In this document: piece after piece, positions 1-8,138 of the stretch
Numbering within the stretch: position 1 is the first letter of the stretch
Layout of the letters: each line of letters begins with the position of its first letter
Assembly: GCA_017941505.1 (NCBI GenBank)
Contig: JAGAWH010000020.1
Span: forward strand, 1-16,684
DNA from: Faecalicoccus sp.
GTDB taxonomy: Bacteria; Bacillota_I; Bacilli_A; Erysipelotrichales; Erysipelotrichaceae
DNA: 16,684 nt
Direction: 5' to 3'
Program-made: the position numbers and the translations under genes
The notes under the pieces: model-generated
Databases searched by the model: none
Told to the model about the DNA's origin: nothing
What the model saw: the letters and a program-made list of their open reading frames with translations, nothing else

Positions 1-26
1 AGCAAAAAAGTCATATAAATATAAGA

Positions 27-79
27 AAAGGGCTGAAAAAACCTCCAGTTAATTTTGGAGGTTTTTACACAGCCCCTTT
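27..79 (-). terminator. Intrinsic terminator of the TPM/zinc-ribbon operon
   Basis: An inner stem pairs AAAAACCTCC (37-46) with GGAGGTTTTT (57-66) around a 10-base loop. An outer stem pairs GGGCTG (30-35) with CAGCCC (70-75). Read on the minus strand, the inner stem is followed by a T run, directly after the stop codon of the minus-strand gene ending at 87. The A/T flanks make it potentially bidirectional. Confidence 0.8.
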
Positions 80-86
80 TTGTCTG

Positions 87-890
87 TTACCAGGAACCTT
101 CAGAACCACCGAAGGTATCTCCGTCATCGGATGTAAAGGTTGTGCTTGAATCTGAGTCCCTGTCATCATCCGGATCTCTGTGTCTGGTTTTGGTGATTTC
201 ATTGTGTAAGAATTGATCGCTTTGACGGGTTAAATTAAAACTGCTTCGATTAATATAATTGGCTGCTGCCACCTGGGTATGAACCGATTTCAGATTGCTC
301 TTTTTAATAGAACCGATTCCAAGAGCAGCTAAAACACCGCCGACTACCGATACAATACCATCAAATATGTATTGGAAAATACCTTTTGATTCTTTTTCAT
401 CCGGAAGATCTTCTTCCTTTAAAATGGTTTCACATTCATTGGCATAGTTATCAATCGCAAGATAATAATCCTCTGCTTTTAGATAAAAGGATAAGTCTTC
501 TCCCATACGCTCCAATACGCTGTCATGGAACAGATTGATGATTCCTTCACCGTGGGTCGCAAAGCCATATTTATGGTCATCCATTGCCAGTAAAAGAATA
601 ATTCCATCACGGTCGGTACCTATACCGTAGTTATGGGCGTTGAAATAATTGGCTGCTTCCCGTTTAGCGGAGGCTCCATATATAGTGTCGCAGGTATAAA
701 CAACCACATCACAATTGTATGTATCGGAAATGGATTCCAATTTTTCTTCTAATTCAGCTTCTTCCTCGCTGGATAAGATATCAGCCTCATCCACCAGAAG
801 CGGTGTCCCTAAATCACGGGCAAAGACAGGTACAGCCGGAACAAGGAAAAGTAATAATACAATCCAAATTTTACTGAGCTTTTTTAACAT
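87..890 (-). CDS. TPM-domain membrane protein (YgcG/Psb32-like)
   Basis: 267 residues. A signal peptide (Lys-rich start, hydrophobic 9-23, VFA at 22-24) leads into a TPM domain at about 30-160, the fold found in YgcG- and Psb32-type extracytoplasmic proteins linked to membrane protein assembly or repair. Typical family features are the DEADILS segment at the domain start and the GIGTDRDGIILLLAM strand. A second hydrophobic segment at about 168-193 probably anchors it, leaving a basic stretch and a Ser/Asp/Gly tail ending GGSEGSW, similar to the Gly/Ser tails of TPM proteins. It follows the zinc-ribbon gene by 12 bases, and its SD (GGGGTGAT) overlaps that gene's stop, so the two are probably translationally coupled. 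The biochemical role is unknown. Confidence 0.85.
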   Translation of the reverse strand: MLKKLSKIWIVLLLFLVPAVPVFARDLGTPLLVDEADILSSEEEAELEEKLESISDTYNCDVVVYTCDTIYGASAKREAANYFNAHNYGIGTDRDGIILLLAMDDHKYGFATHGEGIINLFHDSVLERMGEDLSFYLKAEDYYLAIDNYANECETILKEEDLPDEKESKGIFQYIFDGIVSVVGGVLAALGIGSIKKSNLKSVHTQVAAANYINRSSFNLTRQSDQFLHNEITKTRHRDPDDDRDSDSSTTFTSDDGDTFGGSEGSW

Positions 891-902
891 CTTCTATCAC
901 CC

Positions 903-1958
903 CTAACTAAAGAACACCAGCATGATAATAAAGATGACAATAGCGCATGGAATGGCTGTTTTTACAACATAGGAGAAGAATGCGGCATTATCTGCAGGCA
1001 GATTACCGACAAATTTTCCGGTTTGACCATTCATCGCAAATTGGTAGTGTTCATCATTCCATGTTGTGTTGAGAAGCCATACAGGATAGAGCACATAGTA
1101 TGGTCTTACTCTTTTTATGGAAATATTTTCCCGCATCGGGGTTGTGGCTGCATATTGGCTCAGGGATTCCCGGAAGACATCCCTGGTTGAGTTTTGGATT
1201 CGTTCCTGAATCAGTTCCTGGCCTTTTTCCTGGCTGATGTCATAGCGGTTGGCATAATATCCGGCCAAAAAGGCTTTTTTGAAGGATTCGGCATCTTTAA
1301 AATCATATGGCTCAATGGATTCCATCAAGGCAGTATCCATATGACTGGAGGCTTTACATGGAATTTTTTCATAATCTACATCTCCGGTACGAACGACATC
1401 AAAGTGATTGGTTTCGGTATAATCATATTCGCTGTCGCTCCATGTACGCACAATTGTTCCATCGTATTCCATATCGCCTTCAACCGTTAGATCATAAACC
1501 CAGAACGGTACATATACCCCTTTGATTTCATCAATATGGTTTTCATCCTTGAAAACAGAAGGTAGGAAGGATTTTCCTTCTAAATGTTTAAAATAAGACT
1601 GTTTGGCTTCCTGTTTTGACTTTTTAAATGGAATCACATAGTCCGGTCTTAAGCTGCCGGAGAAGGTTGCGTTCATCACAACCGGACTGGAGCAGAACGG
1701 GCAGGTAGTTGCACCGGTTGTGGCATCGGTCATAATCTCACCGCCGCAGGACTTGCAGGTGTAGACAACCAGATTGCCCAGTTCTTCTTTTGACCATTCA
1801 TTTTGGACGGTCTGTGGCTGCTCTTGTGGATGCAGGGCATTGTATTGGTCAATTGAAAGAATCGTATCGCAATACGGACATTTTAACTTTTGTGTCGCTG
1901 CATCGAACTCCATTTTTCCACCGCAGGAAGGACATTGAAATTCAGTTAGATCTTTCAT
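903..1958 (-). CDS. Zinc-ribbon domain membrane protein, first gene of the TPM operon
   Basis: 351 residues with two zinc ribbons near the N-terminus: C9/C12-C27/C30 and C68/C71-C86/C89, each CxxCGG...CPxC. The middle (about 100-310) is a conserved region of unknown function with many aromatic residues (repeated YVP/VPFWVYDL-type segments). A single transmembrane helix at about 326-350 ends the protein, so it is probably tail-anchored with ribbons in the cytoplasm. The SD AAAGGA sits 7 bases before the ATG. Genes of this type (often annotated TFIIB-type zinc ribbon-containing protein) commonly neighbour TPM-domain genes, which fits the 12-base gap to the downstream gene. No transcription-factor role is implied. 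Function unknown. Confidence 0.85.
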   Translation of the reverse strand: MKDLTEFQCPSCGGKMEFDAATQKLKCPYCDTILSIDQYNALHPQEQPQTVQNEWSKEELGNLVVYTCKSCGGEIMTDATTGATTCPFCSSPVVMNATFSGSLRPDYVIPFKKSKQEAKQSYFKHLEGKSFLPSVFKDENHIDEIKGVYVPFWVYDLTVEGDMEYDGTIVRTWSDSEYDYTETNHFDVVRTGDVDYEKIPCKASSHMDTALMESIEPYDFKDAESFKKAFLAGYYANRYDISQEKGQELIQERIQNSTRDVFRESLSQYAATTPMRENISIKRVRPYYVLYPVWLLNTTWNDEHYQFAMNGQTGKFVGNLPADNAAFFSYVVKTAIPCAIVIFIIMLVFFS

Positions 1959-2057
1959 GTGTAATTCCTTTCTTTGTTGATTACTTTTATTTTACACAAA
2001 ATGAGAGTGTTCGGCACACAATCTTCATGAATTCTTCAAGGCAAAAACAATCCTTCA

Positions 2058-2066
2058 TGTTATAAT
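2058..2066 (+). promoter_or_regulatory. Extended -10 promoter candidate for the ABC importer operon
   Basis: TGTTATAAT is a perfect extended -10 element (TG at 2058-2059, TATAAT at 2061-2066) in the gap upstream of the ATPase gene. No good -35 lies at 16-18 bases, as is usual for extended -10 promoters. The implied leader is about 175 bases. It contains an SD-like GAGGGAGAGA (2145-2154) with no start codon after it and a 6-bp hairpin with a GTAA loop (about 2190-2206). No riboswitch class was recognised. Confidence 0.5.
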
Positions 2067-2247
2067 TTTGGTAAGTTTACATGAACAGTGCGTTTCCTAT
2101 GAACAAAGATAAATTAAAACGCAGCACAAACATAATAATTTGAAAGAGGGAGAGAATTTAAAAGACAAAACAGAATCATTTTTTTATTTGTCATCGTAAG
2201 ATGACCTGCTGAATGAAATGGAATGGAATGCGATATTGGAGGCAAAA

Positions 2248-3348
2248 ATGAAGGTCGTATTGAAAAATCTGACAAAAAAATTCCCAAACCGCAATAAGAA
2301 GATTAAAGATGATGTGATTGCGGTGAACAATTTTGACTTTGAGATTCCCGATGGAAAACTAATTGGATTATTGGGACCATCCGGATGCGGTAAAAGTACT
2401 ACGTTAAACTTAATTTGTGGTCTACAAAGCCCATCCAGCGGGAAAATCTATTTTGGTGATCGAGATGTAACAGATCTTCCACCGGAAAAAAGAGGCGTCG
2501 GTCTGGTATTCCAGAACTATGCGTTATACCCACATTTAACAGTTCGTCAAAACATTACTTTCCCATTAGAAAATCTAAAAGGGGACAAGAAGATGACCAA
2601 GGAAGAGATGAACCAGAAGGCAGAAGAGGCAGCTGCACTAGTTCAAATTGACCAGTTAATGGGCAGACGTCCGAAAGAATTATCCGGTGGTCAGCAGCAG
2701 CGTGTAGCGATTGCCCGTGCTCTGGTTAAAGTTCCTGATGTGCTTCTATTAGATGAGCCGTTATCCAATCTGGACGCAAGATTACGTCTGCAGACTCGTG
2801 AAGAAATTCGTAGAATTCAGCGTGAAACCGGTGTTACAACCATCTTTGTTACGCACGACCAGGATGAGGCAATGTCAATCTCCGATCAGATTGTCGTAAT
2901 GGAAGCCGGTGTTGTCCAGCAGATTGGAAAACCGCAGGATGTATATGATCATCCGGTAAACTTATTTGTTGCCAAGTTCTTGGGAACACCGCCGATTAAC
3001 GTATTCAGCGGCAGTGTAAAAGATGGCAAATTGTACATCGGTGAAGACTGTGTCATGGATGTTGGTGATGTAGCGGACCAGGATGTTACTGTAGGTATCC
3101 GTCCGGAAGGATTTATTCTGGATGAAAGCGGTCCTTTGAAATGTAAGATGACCGCCGTTGAAGTTATGGGTCGTGATGTCAGCGTAGTATCGACACATGA
3201 GGCATCCCAGAATTTAACCATCCGTTCGATCATTCCTTCTGATTCCAAGGTGAAGGCATCGGATGAATTTGTTCGCTTCTCGTTGAAGCCATATAAGGTT
3301 CATCTATTTGATGCGGCAACCAATAATAGTATTCCGTTTCAACAATAA
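2248..3348 (+). CDS. Carbohydrate ABC transporter ATPase (MsmK/UgpC/MalK family)
   Basis: 366 residues from the chosen ATG, which has GGAGG five bases upstream; an upstream in-frame ATG at 2218 has no SD. Visible motifs are Walker A GPSGCGKST (43-51), Q-loop FQN (88-90), ABC signature LSGGQQQR (145-152), Walker B VLLLDE (165-170), D-loop SNLD (173-176) and H-loop His203. The C-terminal third (about 245-366) has the TOBE/OB-type extension of MalK-like subunits, which contacts regulators or the second ATPase. It would form the cytoplasmic homodimer energising the two permeases downstream. MalK-type ATPases are often shared among several sugar importers. Substrate cannot be read from this subunit. 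Confidence 0.93.
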   Translation: MKVVLKNLTKKFPNRNKKIKDDVIAVNNFDFEIPDGKLIGLLGPSGCGKSTTLNLICGLQSPSSGKIYFGDRDVTDLPPEKRGVGLVFQNYALYPHLTVRQNITFPLENLKGDKKMTKEEMNQKAEEAAALVQIDQLMGRRPKELSGGQQQRVAIARALVKVPDVLLLDEPLSNLDARLRLQTREEIRRIQRETGVTTIFVTHDQDEAMSISDQIVVMEAGVVQQIGKPQDVYDHPVNLFVAKFLGTPPINVFSGSVKDGKLYIGEDCVMDVGDVADQDVTVGIRPEGFILDESGPLKCKMTAVEVMGRDVSVVSTHEASQNLTIRSIIPSDSKVKASDEFVRFSLKPYKVHLFDAATNNSIPFQQ

Positions 3349-3362
3349 GAGGGAGAGACTAT

Positions 3363-4253
3363 ATGGAACAGAAAAGTAAGAAAGGATGGCTGTACCTCTT
3401 ACCGGCAATGGTATTCCTGGGAATTTTCATGGTATATCCATTGATTGATGTATTTGTATATGCGTTTGAGGAACAGTTTAACTTCGCGTCTCAATCCTAT
3501 ACGGGCATTGGTACTTTTAACTTCTCTTATGTATTACATGATCCGTATTTTATGCAGGCAGTAAGAAATACCTTTATTCTAGTTATTATCACGGTACCTT
3601 TATCAACCGGAATTGCCCTGTTGATTTCGCTAGGACTAACGTCCATTCAAAAGCTGCGCGATCTTTATCAAACGATTTATTTTTTACCATATGTGACCAA
3701 TACTTTGGCCATCGGTCTGGTATTTATGATCATGTTTAAGAAAACGCCGTACAGCGATGGTATGGTCAATATGCTTCTGAATATGTTTGGGTCCAATTCC
3801 ATCGACTTTATCGATGGTCCTTATTGGGCAAAGATGTTTGTGTTATGTTTCTATACCATCTGGGTCGTTATGCCGTTTAAGATTTTGATCCTTACCAGTG
3901 CATTAATGTCTGTTAACCAGGATTACTATAATGCAGCTAAGGTAGATGGAACCGGCAGATGGAGAATCTTTACCAAGATTACACTGCCGATGATATCGCC
4001 ATCGATCTTCTATTTGATCATTACCGGATTTATCGGTGCCTTTAAGGCATATGCGGATGCGGTCGCTCTGTTTGGAACGGATCTGAACGCCGCCGGTATG
4101 AATACCATTGTAGGTTATGTATATGACATGTTGTATGGAAACAGCGGTGGATATCCATCGTATGCATCAGCAGCGGCATTGATTCTGTTTGCGATTGTTA
4201 TGACCATTACGGTGATCAATATGATCGTTCGCCGCCGACATGTATATATGTGA
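3363..4253 (+). CDS. Sugar ABC transporter permease, MalF/UgpA-type
   Basis: 296 residues with six predicted membrane spans, at about 10-33, 68-92, 105-127, 160-182, 210-232 and 268-289. The cytoplasmic EAA loop is clear at about 190-212 (AAKVDGTGRWRIFTKITLP), the site that docks on the ATPase. The start has a GAGGGAGAGA SD, 14 bases after the ATPase stop. It pairs with the next permease to make the heterodimeric pore of a CUT1-type (di/oligosaccharide or glycerol-3-phosphate) importer. There is no large periplasmic P2 loop as in E. coli MalF, typical for Gram-positive homologues. Confidence 0.92.
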   Translation: MEQKSKKGWLYLLPAMVFLGIFMVYPLIDVFVYAFEEQFNFASQSYTGIGTFNFSYVLHDPYFMQAVRNTFILVIITVPLSTGIALLISLGLTSIQKLRDLYQTIYFLPYVTNTLAIGLVFMIMFKKTPYSDGMVNMLLNMFGSNSIDFIDGPYWAKMFVLCFYTIWVVMPFKILILTSALMSVNQDYYNAAKVDGTGRWRIFTKITLPMISPSIFYLIITGFIGAFKAYADAVALFGTDLNAAGMNTIVGYVYDMLYGNSGGYPSYASAAALILFAIVMTITVINMIVRRRHVYM

Positions 4254-4263
4254 GGTGTTTAAC

Positions 4264-5133
4264 ATGAGTGCAAATAAAGATATCATTCGGGAAAAGAAAG
4301 AGGGAAATGAAAAAAGAAGAAAGATTATCATCTATATTCTTTTGACAATCTGGGCTTTGATGGTCCTGTTCCCGTTCTATTGGATGGTTTTAACCTCTTT
4401 GAAAAGCTACAGCGCTTATAACTCAGAGTTTATCCCGCAATTCTTCACGACATCGCCAACCCTTGAGAATTATCATACCGTATTTACATCAGTACCTTTA
4501 TTACAGTATTTGACAAACACGGTTATCTTTACGGTATTTACGACTGCTGCGATGCTGGTGGTAACCGTTTTGGCAGCATATGCCTTTGCCCGTATTGAAT
4601 TTAAGGGTAGAGATACGATGTTTATGATCTTTCTGGCATTGATGATGATTCCTAATGAACTGGTAATTATCACCAACTTTGTAACGATTACGAACTGGAA
4701 TATGCGAAATACCTTTATGGGTTTGATCTTACCGTCAATCACATCGGTATTCTATATTTATCTGCTGCGTGAAAACTTTGCGCAGATACCGGATTCGCTC
4801 TATTATGCAGCCAAGGTAGATGGAACCTCGGATTTGAAATATCTGACCCGTGTTATGATTCCGATCTGCCGGCCGACTATTATCACAATTACGATTCTAA
4901 AAGTCATTGAATGTTGGAACAGTTATGTATGGCCGCGTTTAATTACCGATAATGAAGCGTATTTCCTGGTATCCAACGGTATTCAGGCGATTCGTGAGAA
5001 TGGTCTTGGAAGAGAAAACATTCCTGCGATGATGGCTGCAGTTGTGATTATCTCGATTCCTTTGATTATTTTATTCCTGGCTTTCCATAAAAAGATCATG
5101 GAAGGTGTTTCCCGTGGAGGTACCAAAGGATGA
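4264..5133 (+). CDS. Sugar ABC transporter permease, MalG/UgpE-type
   Basis: 289 residues from ATG 4264, preceded by GAGGTG that overlaps the stop of the first permease. An in-frame ATG at 4240 would overlap that gene and lacks an SD. The N-terminus is a charged cytoplasmic stretch (K/E/R-rich, 1-20), followed by six membrane spans. The EAA loop lies at about 181-203 (YAAKVDGTSDLKYLTRVMIP). The C-terminus (KKIMEGVSRGGTKG) is the conserved MalG-type tail that inserts into the ATPase interface. The last four bases (ATGA) overlap the start of the binding-protein gene, indicating translational coupling. Confidence 0.92.
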   Translation: MSANKDIIREKKEGNEKRRKIIIYILLTIWALMVLFPFYWMVLTSLKSYSAYNSEFIPQFFTTSPTLENYHTVFTSVPLLQYLTNTVIFTVFTTAAMLVVTVLAAYAFARIEFKGRDTMFMIFLALMMIPNELVIITNFVTITNWNMRNTFMGLILPSITSVFYIYLLRENFAQIPDSLYYAAKVDGTSDLKYLTRVMIPICRPTIITITILKVIECWNSYVWPRLITDNEAYFLVSNGIQAIRENGLGRENIPAMMAAVVIISIPLIILFLAFHKKIMEGVSRGGTKG

Positions 5134-6734
5134 GAAGACTATTCAAATTATGTCTTGCCGGCTTTATGTGTTTGATATCCATCTGCGGATGTCACGGAAA
5201 GAGCTCGATGGCAGGCTTTACGGTTCCGGAAACCTTTGATGAAAGCCGACAATATGAAATTAGTTTCTGGGCCAAGAATGACACCAATAAAACACAGGTT
5301 GCGATTTATAAAAATGCCATCAGTGAATTTGAAAAGATGTATCCCAACATCAAAGTCAACATGAAGTTGTATACGGATTACGGAAAAATCTACAATGATG
5401 TCATCACAAATATTTCCACCAATACAACTCCGAATATCTGTGTAACTTATCCGGACCATATTGCGACATATATGACCGGAGCTAATACGGTAGTTCCGTT
5501 AGATGATTTATTTGAAAATGAAAAGTATGGACTGGGTGGAAGTGAATTAAAATTCGATGGTCCTTCTAAAAAGGAAATCGTACCGGAGTTTTTGGATGAA
5601 TGCATTCTGTCGGATAACCATTATGCCGTTCCGTTTATGCGCTCTACCGAAGCTCTTTATATCAACAAGACTTATGTAGAACAACTGGGATTTCAGATTC
5701 CGGATATTGTGACATGGGATTGGATCTGGCAGGTTTCTGAAGCAGCTACCGCAAAAAATCCGGATGGAACATATGTATTGAACGGACAGAAAGTACTGCT
5801 GCCGTTTATTTACAAGTCCACCGACAATATGATGATCCAGATGTTGAAGCAGAAAGATGCCGGTTATTCATCGGATACAGGTGAAGTTGAAATCTTTAAT
5901 GATACAACCGAACAGATTTTATTTGATGTAGCTAAGCATGCTTCAACAGGTGCCTTTACGACATTTAAGATTTCCGGATATCCGGCAAACTTCTTAAATG
6001 CCGGTCAATGTGTGTTCGCAGTGGATTCCACTGCAGGTGCAACATGGATGGGTACCGATGCTCCATTATGCGATATTCCGGCCGATAAGATCGTCCCGTT
6101 TGAAACAGCTATCCGACCGATTCCGCAATATGATGCATCCAATCCTCAGATGATCTCTCAGGGCCCGAGTATCTGTTTATTCAACAAATCTGACCCACAG
6201 GAAGTTCTGGCATCCTGGATGTTTGTACAGTACTTGATTTCTAATGATGTACAGATTCCTTATGCCCAGACCGAAGGCTATGTTCCGGTAACCGAAAAAG
6301 CACAGAAAGATGTTGCTTATCAGGACTATTTAGCACAAGCCGGAGCCGATAATGATGAGCACTATATCATTAAAATTGAAGCTTCTAAGCTTTTGATGGA
6401 GAATACCGAAAATACATTTGTGACACCGGTATTTAACGGAAGTACTTCGCTTCGTGATGCGGCAGGTTCTATGGTAGAGACTGCAACAAAGGCTGCCAGA
6501 GGCGGCAAGACGGTCGATTCTGCGTATGTACAGAAGATTTATGATAATGTTACATCGCTGTATCATCTGGACTCCATGCAGTCAACTGCAGGAAGCGATG
6601 CGTCTGCCAAAGATTTAGGACCGTTACCATCGACTTCTAAGATCCTGTTAGGAACGCTGGTTGCGGTTTGGATCCTGCTTGGAATTTATGCGTTCCGGGA
6701 GTATAAACAGAAGAAAAGTTCAGCCTCTAATTGA
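5130..6734 (+). CDS. Extracellular sugar-binding lipoprotein (family 1) with C-terminal membrane anchor
   Basis: 534 residues, longer than the usual 420-450 of the family. The N-terminus is lipoprotein-like: RR, a hydrophobic core, then I-C-G-C with Cys21 as likely lipidation site; the second lipobox residue is atypical. The body from about 40 (ISFWAKNDTNKTQ...FEKMYPNIKV) is typical of MalE/UgpB-like binding proteins, including the hinge-region phrase YAVPFMRSTEALYINK. The unexpected part is a strongly hydrophobic segment at about 505-522 followed by a basic tail (REYKQKKSSASN), so the protein may be anchored at both ends. It overlaps the upstream permease by 4 bases. It supplies substrate specificity, but the sugar is not identifiable. 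No clear terminator follows. Confidence 0.88.
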   Translation: MRRLFKLCLAGFMCLISICGCHGKSSMAGFTVPETFDESRQYEISFWAKNDTNKTQVAIYKNAISEFEKMYPNIKVNMKLYTDYGKIYNDVITNISTNTTPNICVTYPDHIATYMTGANTVVPLDDLFENEKYGLGGSELKFDGPSKKEIVPEFLDECILSDNHYAVPFMRSTEALYINKTYVEQLGFQIPDIVTWDWIWQVSEAATAKNPDGTYVLNGQKVLLPFIYKSTDNMMIQMLKQKDAGYSSDTGEVEIFNDTTEQILFDVAKHASTGAFTTFKISGYPANFLNAGQCVFAVDSTAGATWMGTDAPLCDIPADKIVPFETAIRPIPQYDASNPQMISQGPSICLFNKSDPQEVLASWMFVQYLISNDVQIPYAQTEGYVPVTEKAQKDVAYQDYLAQAGADNDEHYIIKIEASKLLMENTENTFVTPVFNGSTSLRDAAGSMVETATKAARGGKTVDSAYVQKIYDNVTSLYHLDSMQSTAGSDASAKDLGPLPSTSKILLGTLVAVWILLGIYAFREYKQKKSSASN

Positions 6735-6768
6735 AAAAATCAGGGCTAAATTGTATGATTAATTTGCA

Positions 6769-6774
6769 TATAAT
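6769..6774 (+). promoter_or_regulatory. -10 element upstream of the OB-fold-like lipoprotein gene
   Basis: A consensus TATAAT lies 34 bases before the ATG, in a 74-base gap after the transporter operon. No convincing -35 is present at the right distance (TTGTAT at 6751-6756 is only 12 bases away). The gene may therefore have its own weak promoter as well as readthrough from the ABC operon, which lacks an obvious terminator. Confidence 0.45.
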
Positions 6775-6808
6775 ACATATGATCGAATGATCAAAGGGAG
6801 AAAAACAC

Positions 6809-7603
6809 ATGAAAAAATTTGCGATTGCGTTTGCGCTTGTCTCTGCGATGGCGCTTGCCGGATGTGGTTCCAAAACGGAATCTGAACCTGCTGAAACCAA
6901 ACCAACTGAACAGGAAAGCGTTGCCGACACTGAAAAATCTGAAGGTGTAATGACTTATAAGGAGTACATGGATGCAGCTGTTGGTGATGAAGTTGTAGTT
7001 GAAGCTTACGTTCAGGCTCACCAGGGCTGGTGGGACGACAACGGCCAGGGTAAGGTTACCGTTTATCTGCAGGATGCAGATGGTGCTTACTTTGCCTATG
7101 AAGTAAAGATGGATGAAGCTGAAGCTGAAAAGTTAACGCAGGGAACAAAAGTTAAAGTTACCGGCGTTAAGACAGAGTGGAGCGGAGAAATCGAAATCGG
7201 TGCTGATGAAATGGGTAATGGACCGACTATCGAATTCGAAGATGGCTACTATGTAGCGGAAGCATTGGATGTTACAGACCTGTTAGGAAAAGATGAATTA
7301 ATCGATCATCAGAACCAATATGTAGCGTTCAAAGGCATGACTGTAGAAGCAGCTAACGATGCAGGTGATGCATATATGTATAACTGGGATGGATCAGGAA
7401 CTCAGGGCGATGACTTGTATTTCAAAGTTTCTGTAAATGGCGAAACGTATACATTCACAGTTGAATCTTATCTTTGCGGTAAGGATACCGACGTTTATAA
7501 AGCAGTTGAAGGCTTAAAAGTCGGTGACGTTGTAGATTTAGAAGGCTTCTTATATTGGTACGAAGGAGCTAACCCTCATATCACATCTGTAACAGTAAAA
7601 TAA
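6809..7603 (+). CDS. Lipoprotein with OB-fold-like domains, function unknown
   Basis: 264 residues. Signal peptide with lipobox LAGC (Cys19), then an acidic Glu/Thr/Pro-rich linker (22-46). Two beta-rich halves follow: about 48-145 (YMDAAVGDEVVVEAYVQAHQ...GKVTVYLQDADGAYFAYEV...LTQGTKVKVTGVKTEWSGEIEI) and about 150-264 (LIDHQNQYVAFKGMTVEA...LKVGDVVDLEGFLYWYEGANPHITSVTV). The alternation of GDxVxVEG-type turns and short strands resembles OB-fold nucleic-acid or ligand-binding lipoproteins, an assignment made from pattern only. It is highly acidic with one Cys in the mature part. SD AAGGGAG precedes the ATG, and an efficient terminator follows. It is adjacent to, but probably not functionally part of, the sugar importer. 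Confidence 0.75.
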   Translation: MKKFAIAFALVSAMALAGCGSKTESEPAETKPTEQESVADTEKSEGVMTYKEYMDAAVGDEVVVEAYVQAHQGWWDDNGQGKVTVYLQDADGAYFAYEVKMDEAEAEKLTQGTKVKVTGVKTEWSGEIEIGADEMGNGPTIEFEDGYYVAEALDVTDLLGKDELIDHQNQYVAFKGMTVEAANDAGDAYMYNWDGSGTQGDDLYFKVSVNGETYTFTVESYLCGKDTDVYKAVEGLKVGDVVDLEGFLYWYEGANPHITSVTVK

Positions 7604-7613
7604 GACTTGATTC

Positions 7614-7640
7614 AGGAAGGAGAAATCCTTCCTTTTTTTT
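7614..7640 (+). terminator. Intrinsic terminator after the OB-fold-like lipoprotein
   Basis: A perfect 8-bp stem, AGGAAGGA (7614-7621) with TCCTTCCT (7626-7633), closed by a GAAA tetraloop and followed by seven T residues. It lies 10 bases after the stop codon. Confidence 0.92.
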
Positions 7641-7681
7641 ATCTCTGTTTCCTATTTATCGTATATGGAACTGAACAGGTT

Positions 7682-7710
7682 TTGTGGTTTGATAGCATAT
7701 ATGCTATCAT
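7682..7710 (+). promoter_or_regulatory. Promoter with a 20-bp palindromic operator for the HTH gene
   Basis: TGATAGCATATATGCTATCA (7690-7709) is a perfect palindrome. It fills the spacer of a candidate promoter: TTGTGG (7682-7687), 17 bases, TATCAT (7705-7710). A repressor bound here would block RNA polymerase. The HTH protein encoded 50 bases downstream is the natural candidate for autorepression, as in HigA-type antitoxins; that link is inference. Confidence 0.65.
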
Positions 7711-7761
7711 GAGGAGGAAAATCAGAGATTATCGATTATTTAAAGAGAGAGGGAGTAAAAA

Positions 7762-8055
7762 ATGAAAACTTGGAAAGATTATAAAGAATATGTTAAGTCA
7801 ATAGACAGTCAAAATAGAATTGAGATGGAAAATATGGAAAGTATGGCTATGATTATCGAAGCTATTATCGATCGAAGAAACATTATGGGCTATTCTCAAA
7901 GAGATTTGGCTTCTATGTGTGATCTTCCTCAATCTACTCTGGCAAGAATTGAAACATTTAAGACTACTCCGAATGTATTGACACTATTAAAAATCATGAA
8001 ACCGCTTGGATTAACATTAACGGTTAAGACAGTGAATTCAAACGTTCTAAAGTAG
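7762..8055 (+). CDS. HigA/XRE-type helix-turn-helix regulator without adjacent toxin
   Basis: 97 residues. The N-terminus (MKTWKDYKEYVKSIDSQ) resembles the dimerising arm of HigA-type antitoxins. An HTH_3/XRE domain follows at about 35-90: IEAIIDRRNIMGYSQRDLASMCDLPQSTLARIE is the HTH, with the recognition helix around DLPQSTLARIE, and TPNVLTLLKIMKPLGLTLTV completes the family signature. SD is GAGGGAG with normal spacing. It is monocistronic, between two unrelated envelope genes. No RelE/HigB-type toxin gene sits on either side, so it is an orphan antitoxin-like regulator or a remnant of a module. The palindrome in its promoter suggests autoregulation. Confidence 0.85.
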   Translation: MKTWKDYKEYVKSIDSQNRIEMENMESMAMIIEAIIDRRNIMGYSQRDLASMCDLPQSTLARIETFKTTPNVLTLLKIMKPLGLTLTVKTVNSNVLK

Positions 8056-8138
8056 CGTGTTACAGATTTTATTTAAGAAAAATAAATATTTTTTTAAAAT
8101 GGTAGTATATTAGAGGTATAATAGGAGTGAATTCTAAT

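Noticed and set aside
2145..2206. SD-like GAGGGAGAGA and a GTCATC-GTAA-GATGAC hairpin in the ABC operon leader, considered as a lost gene start or riboswitch
   Set aside because: No start codon follows the SD at usable distance, the hairpin lacks a T tract, and no conserved riboswitch core could be found.
2949..3248. Long minus-strand open frames inside the ABC ATPase and other genes
   Set aside because: They lie opposite strongly supported coding regions, have no SDs and translate to compositionally implausible proteins.
7709..7765. 18-codon frame (MRRKIRDYRLFKERGSKK) overlapping the start of the HTH gene by ATGA, a possible toxin remnant or leader peptide
   Set aside because: Its ATG lies within the palindrome/-10 region, has no SD and upstream codons in the same frame do not resemble a RelE/HigB toxin.
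8117..8122. Perfect TATAAT just upstream of the TlpA gene
   Set aside because: A start from it would begin after the AGGAG ribosome binding site at 8123-8127, so it cannot be the main promoter unless the mRNA is leaderless. TATATT at 8106 is more plausible.
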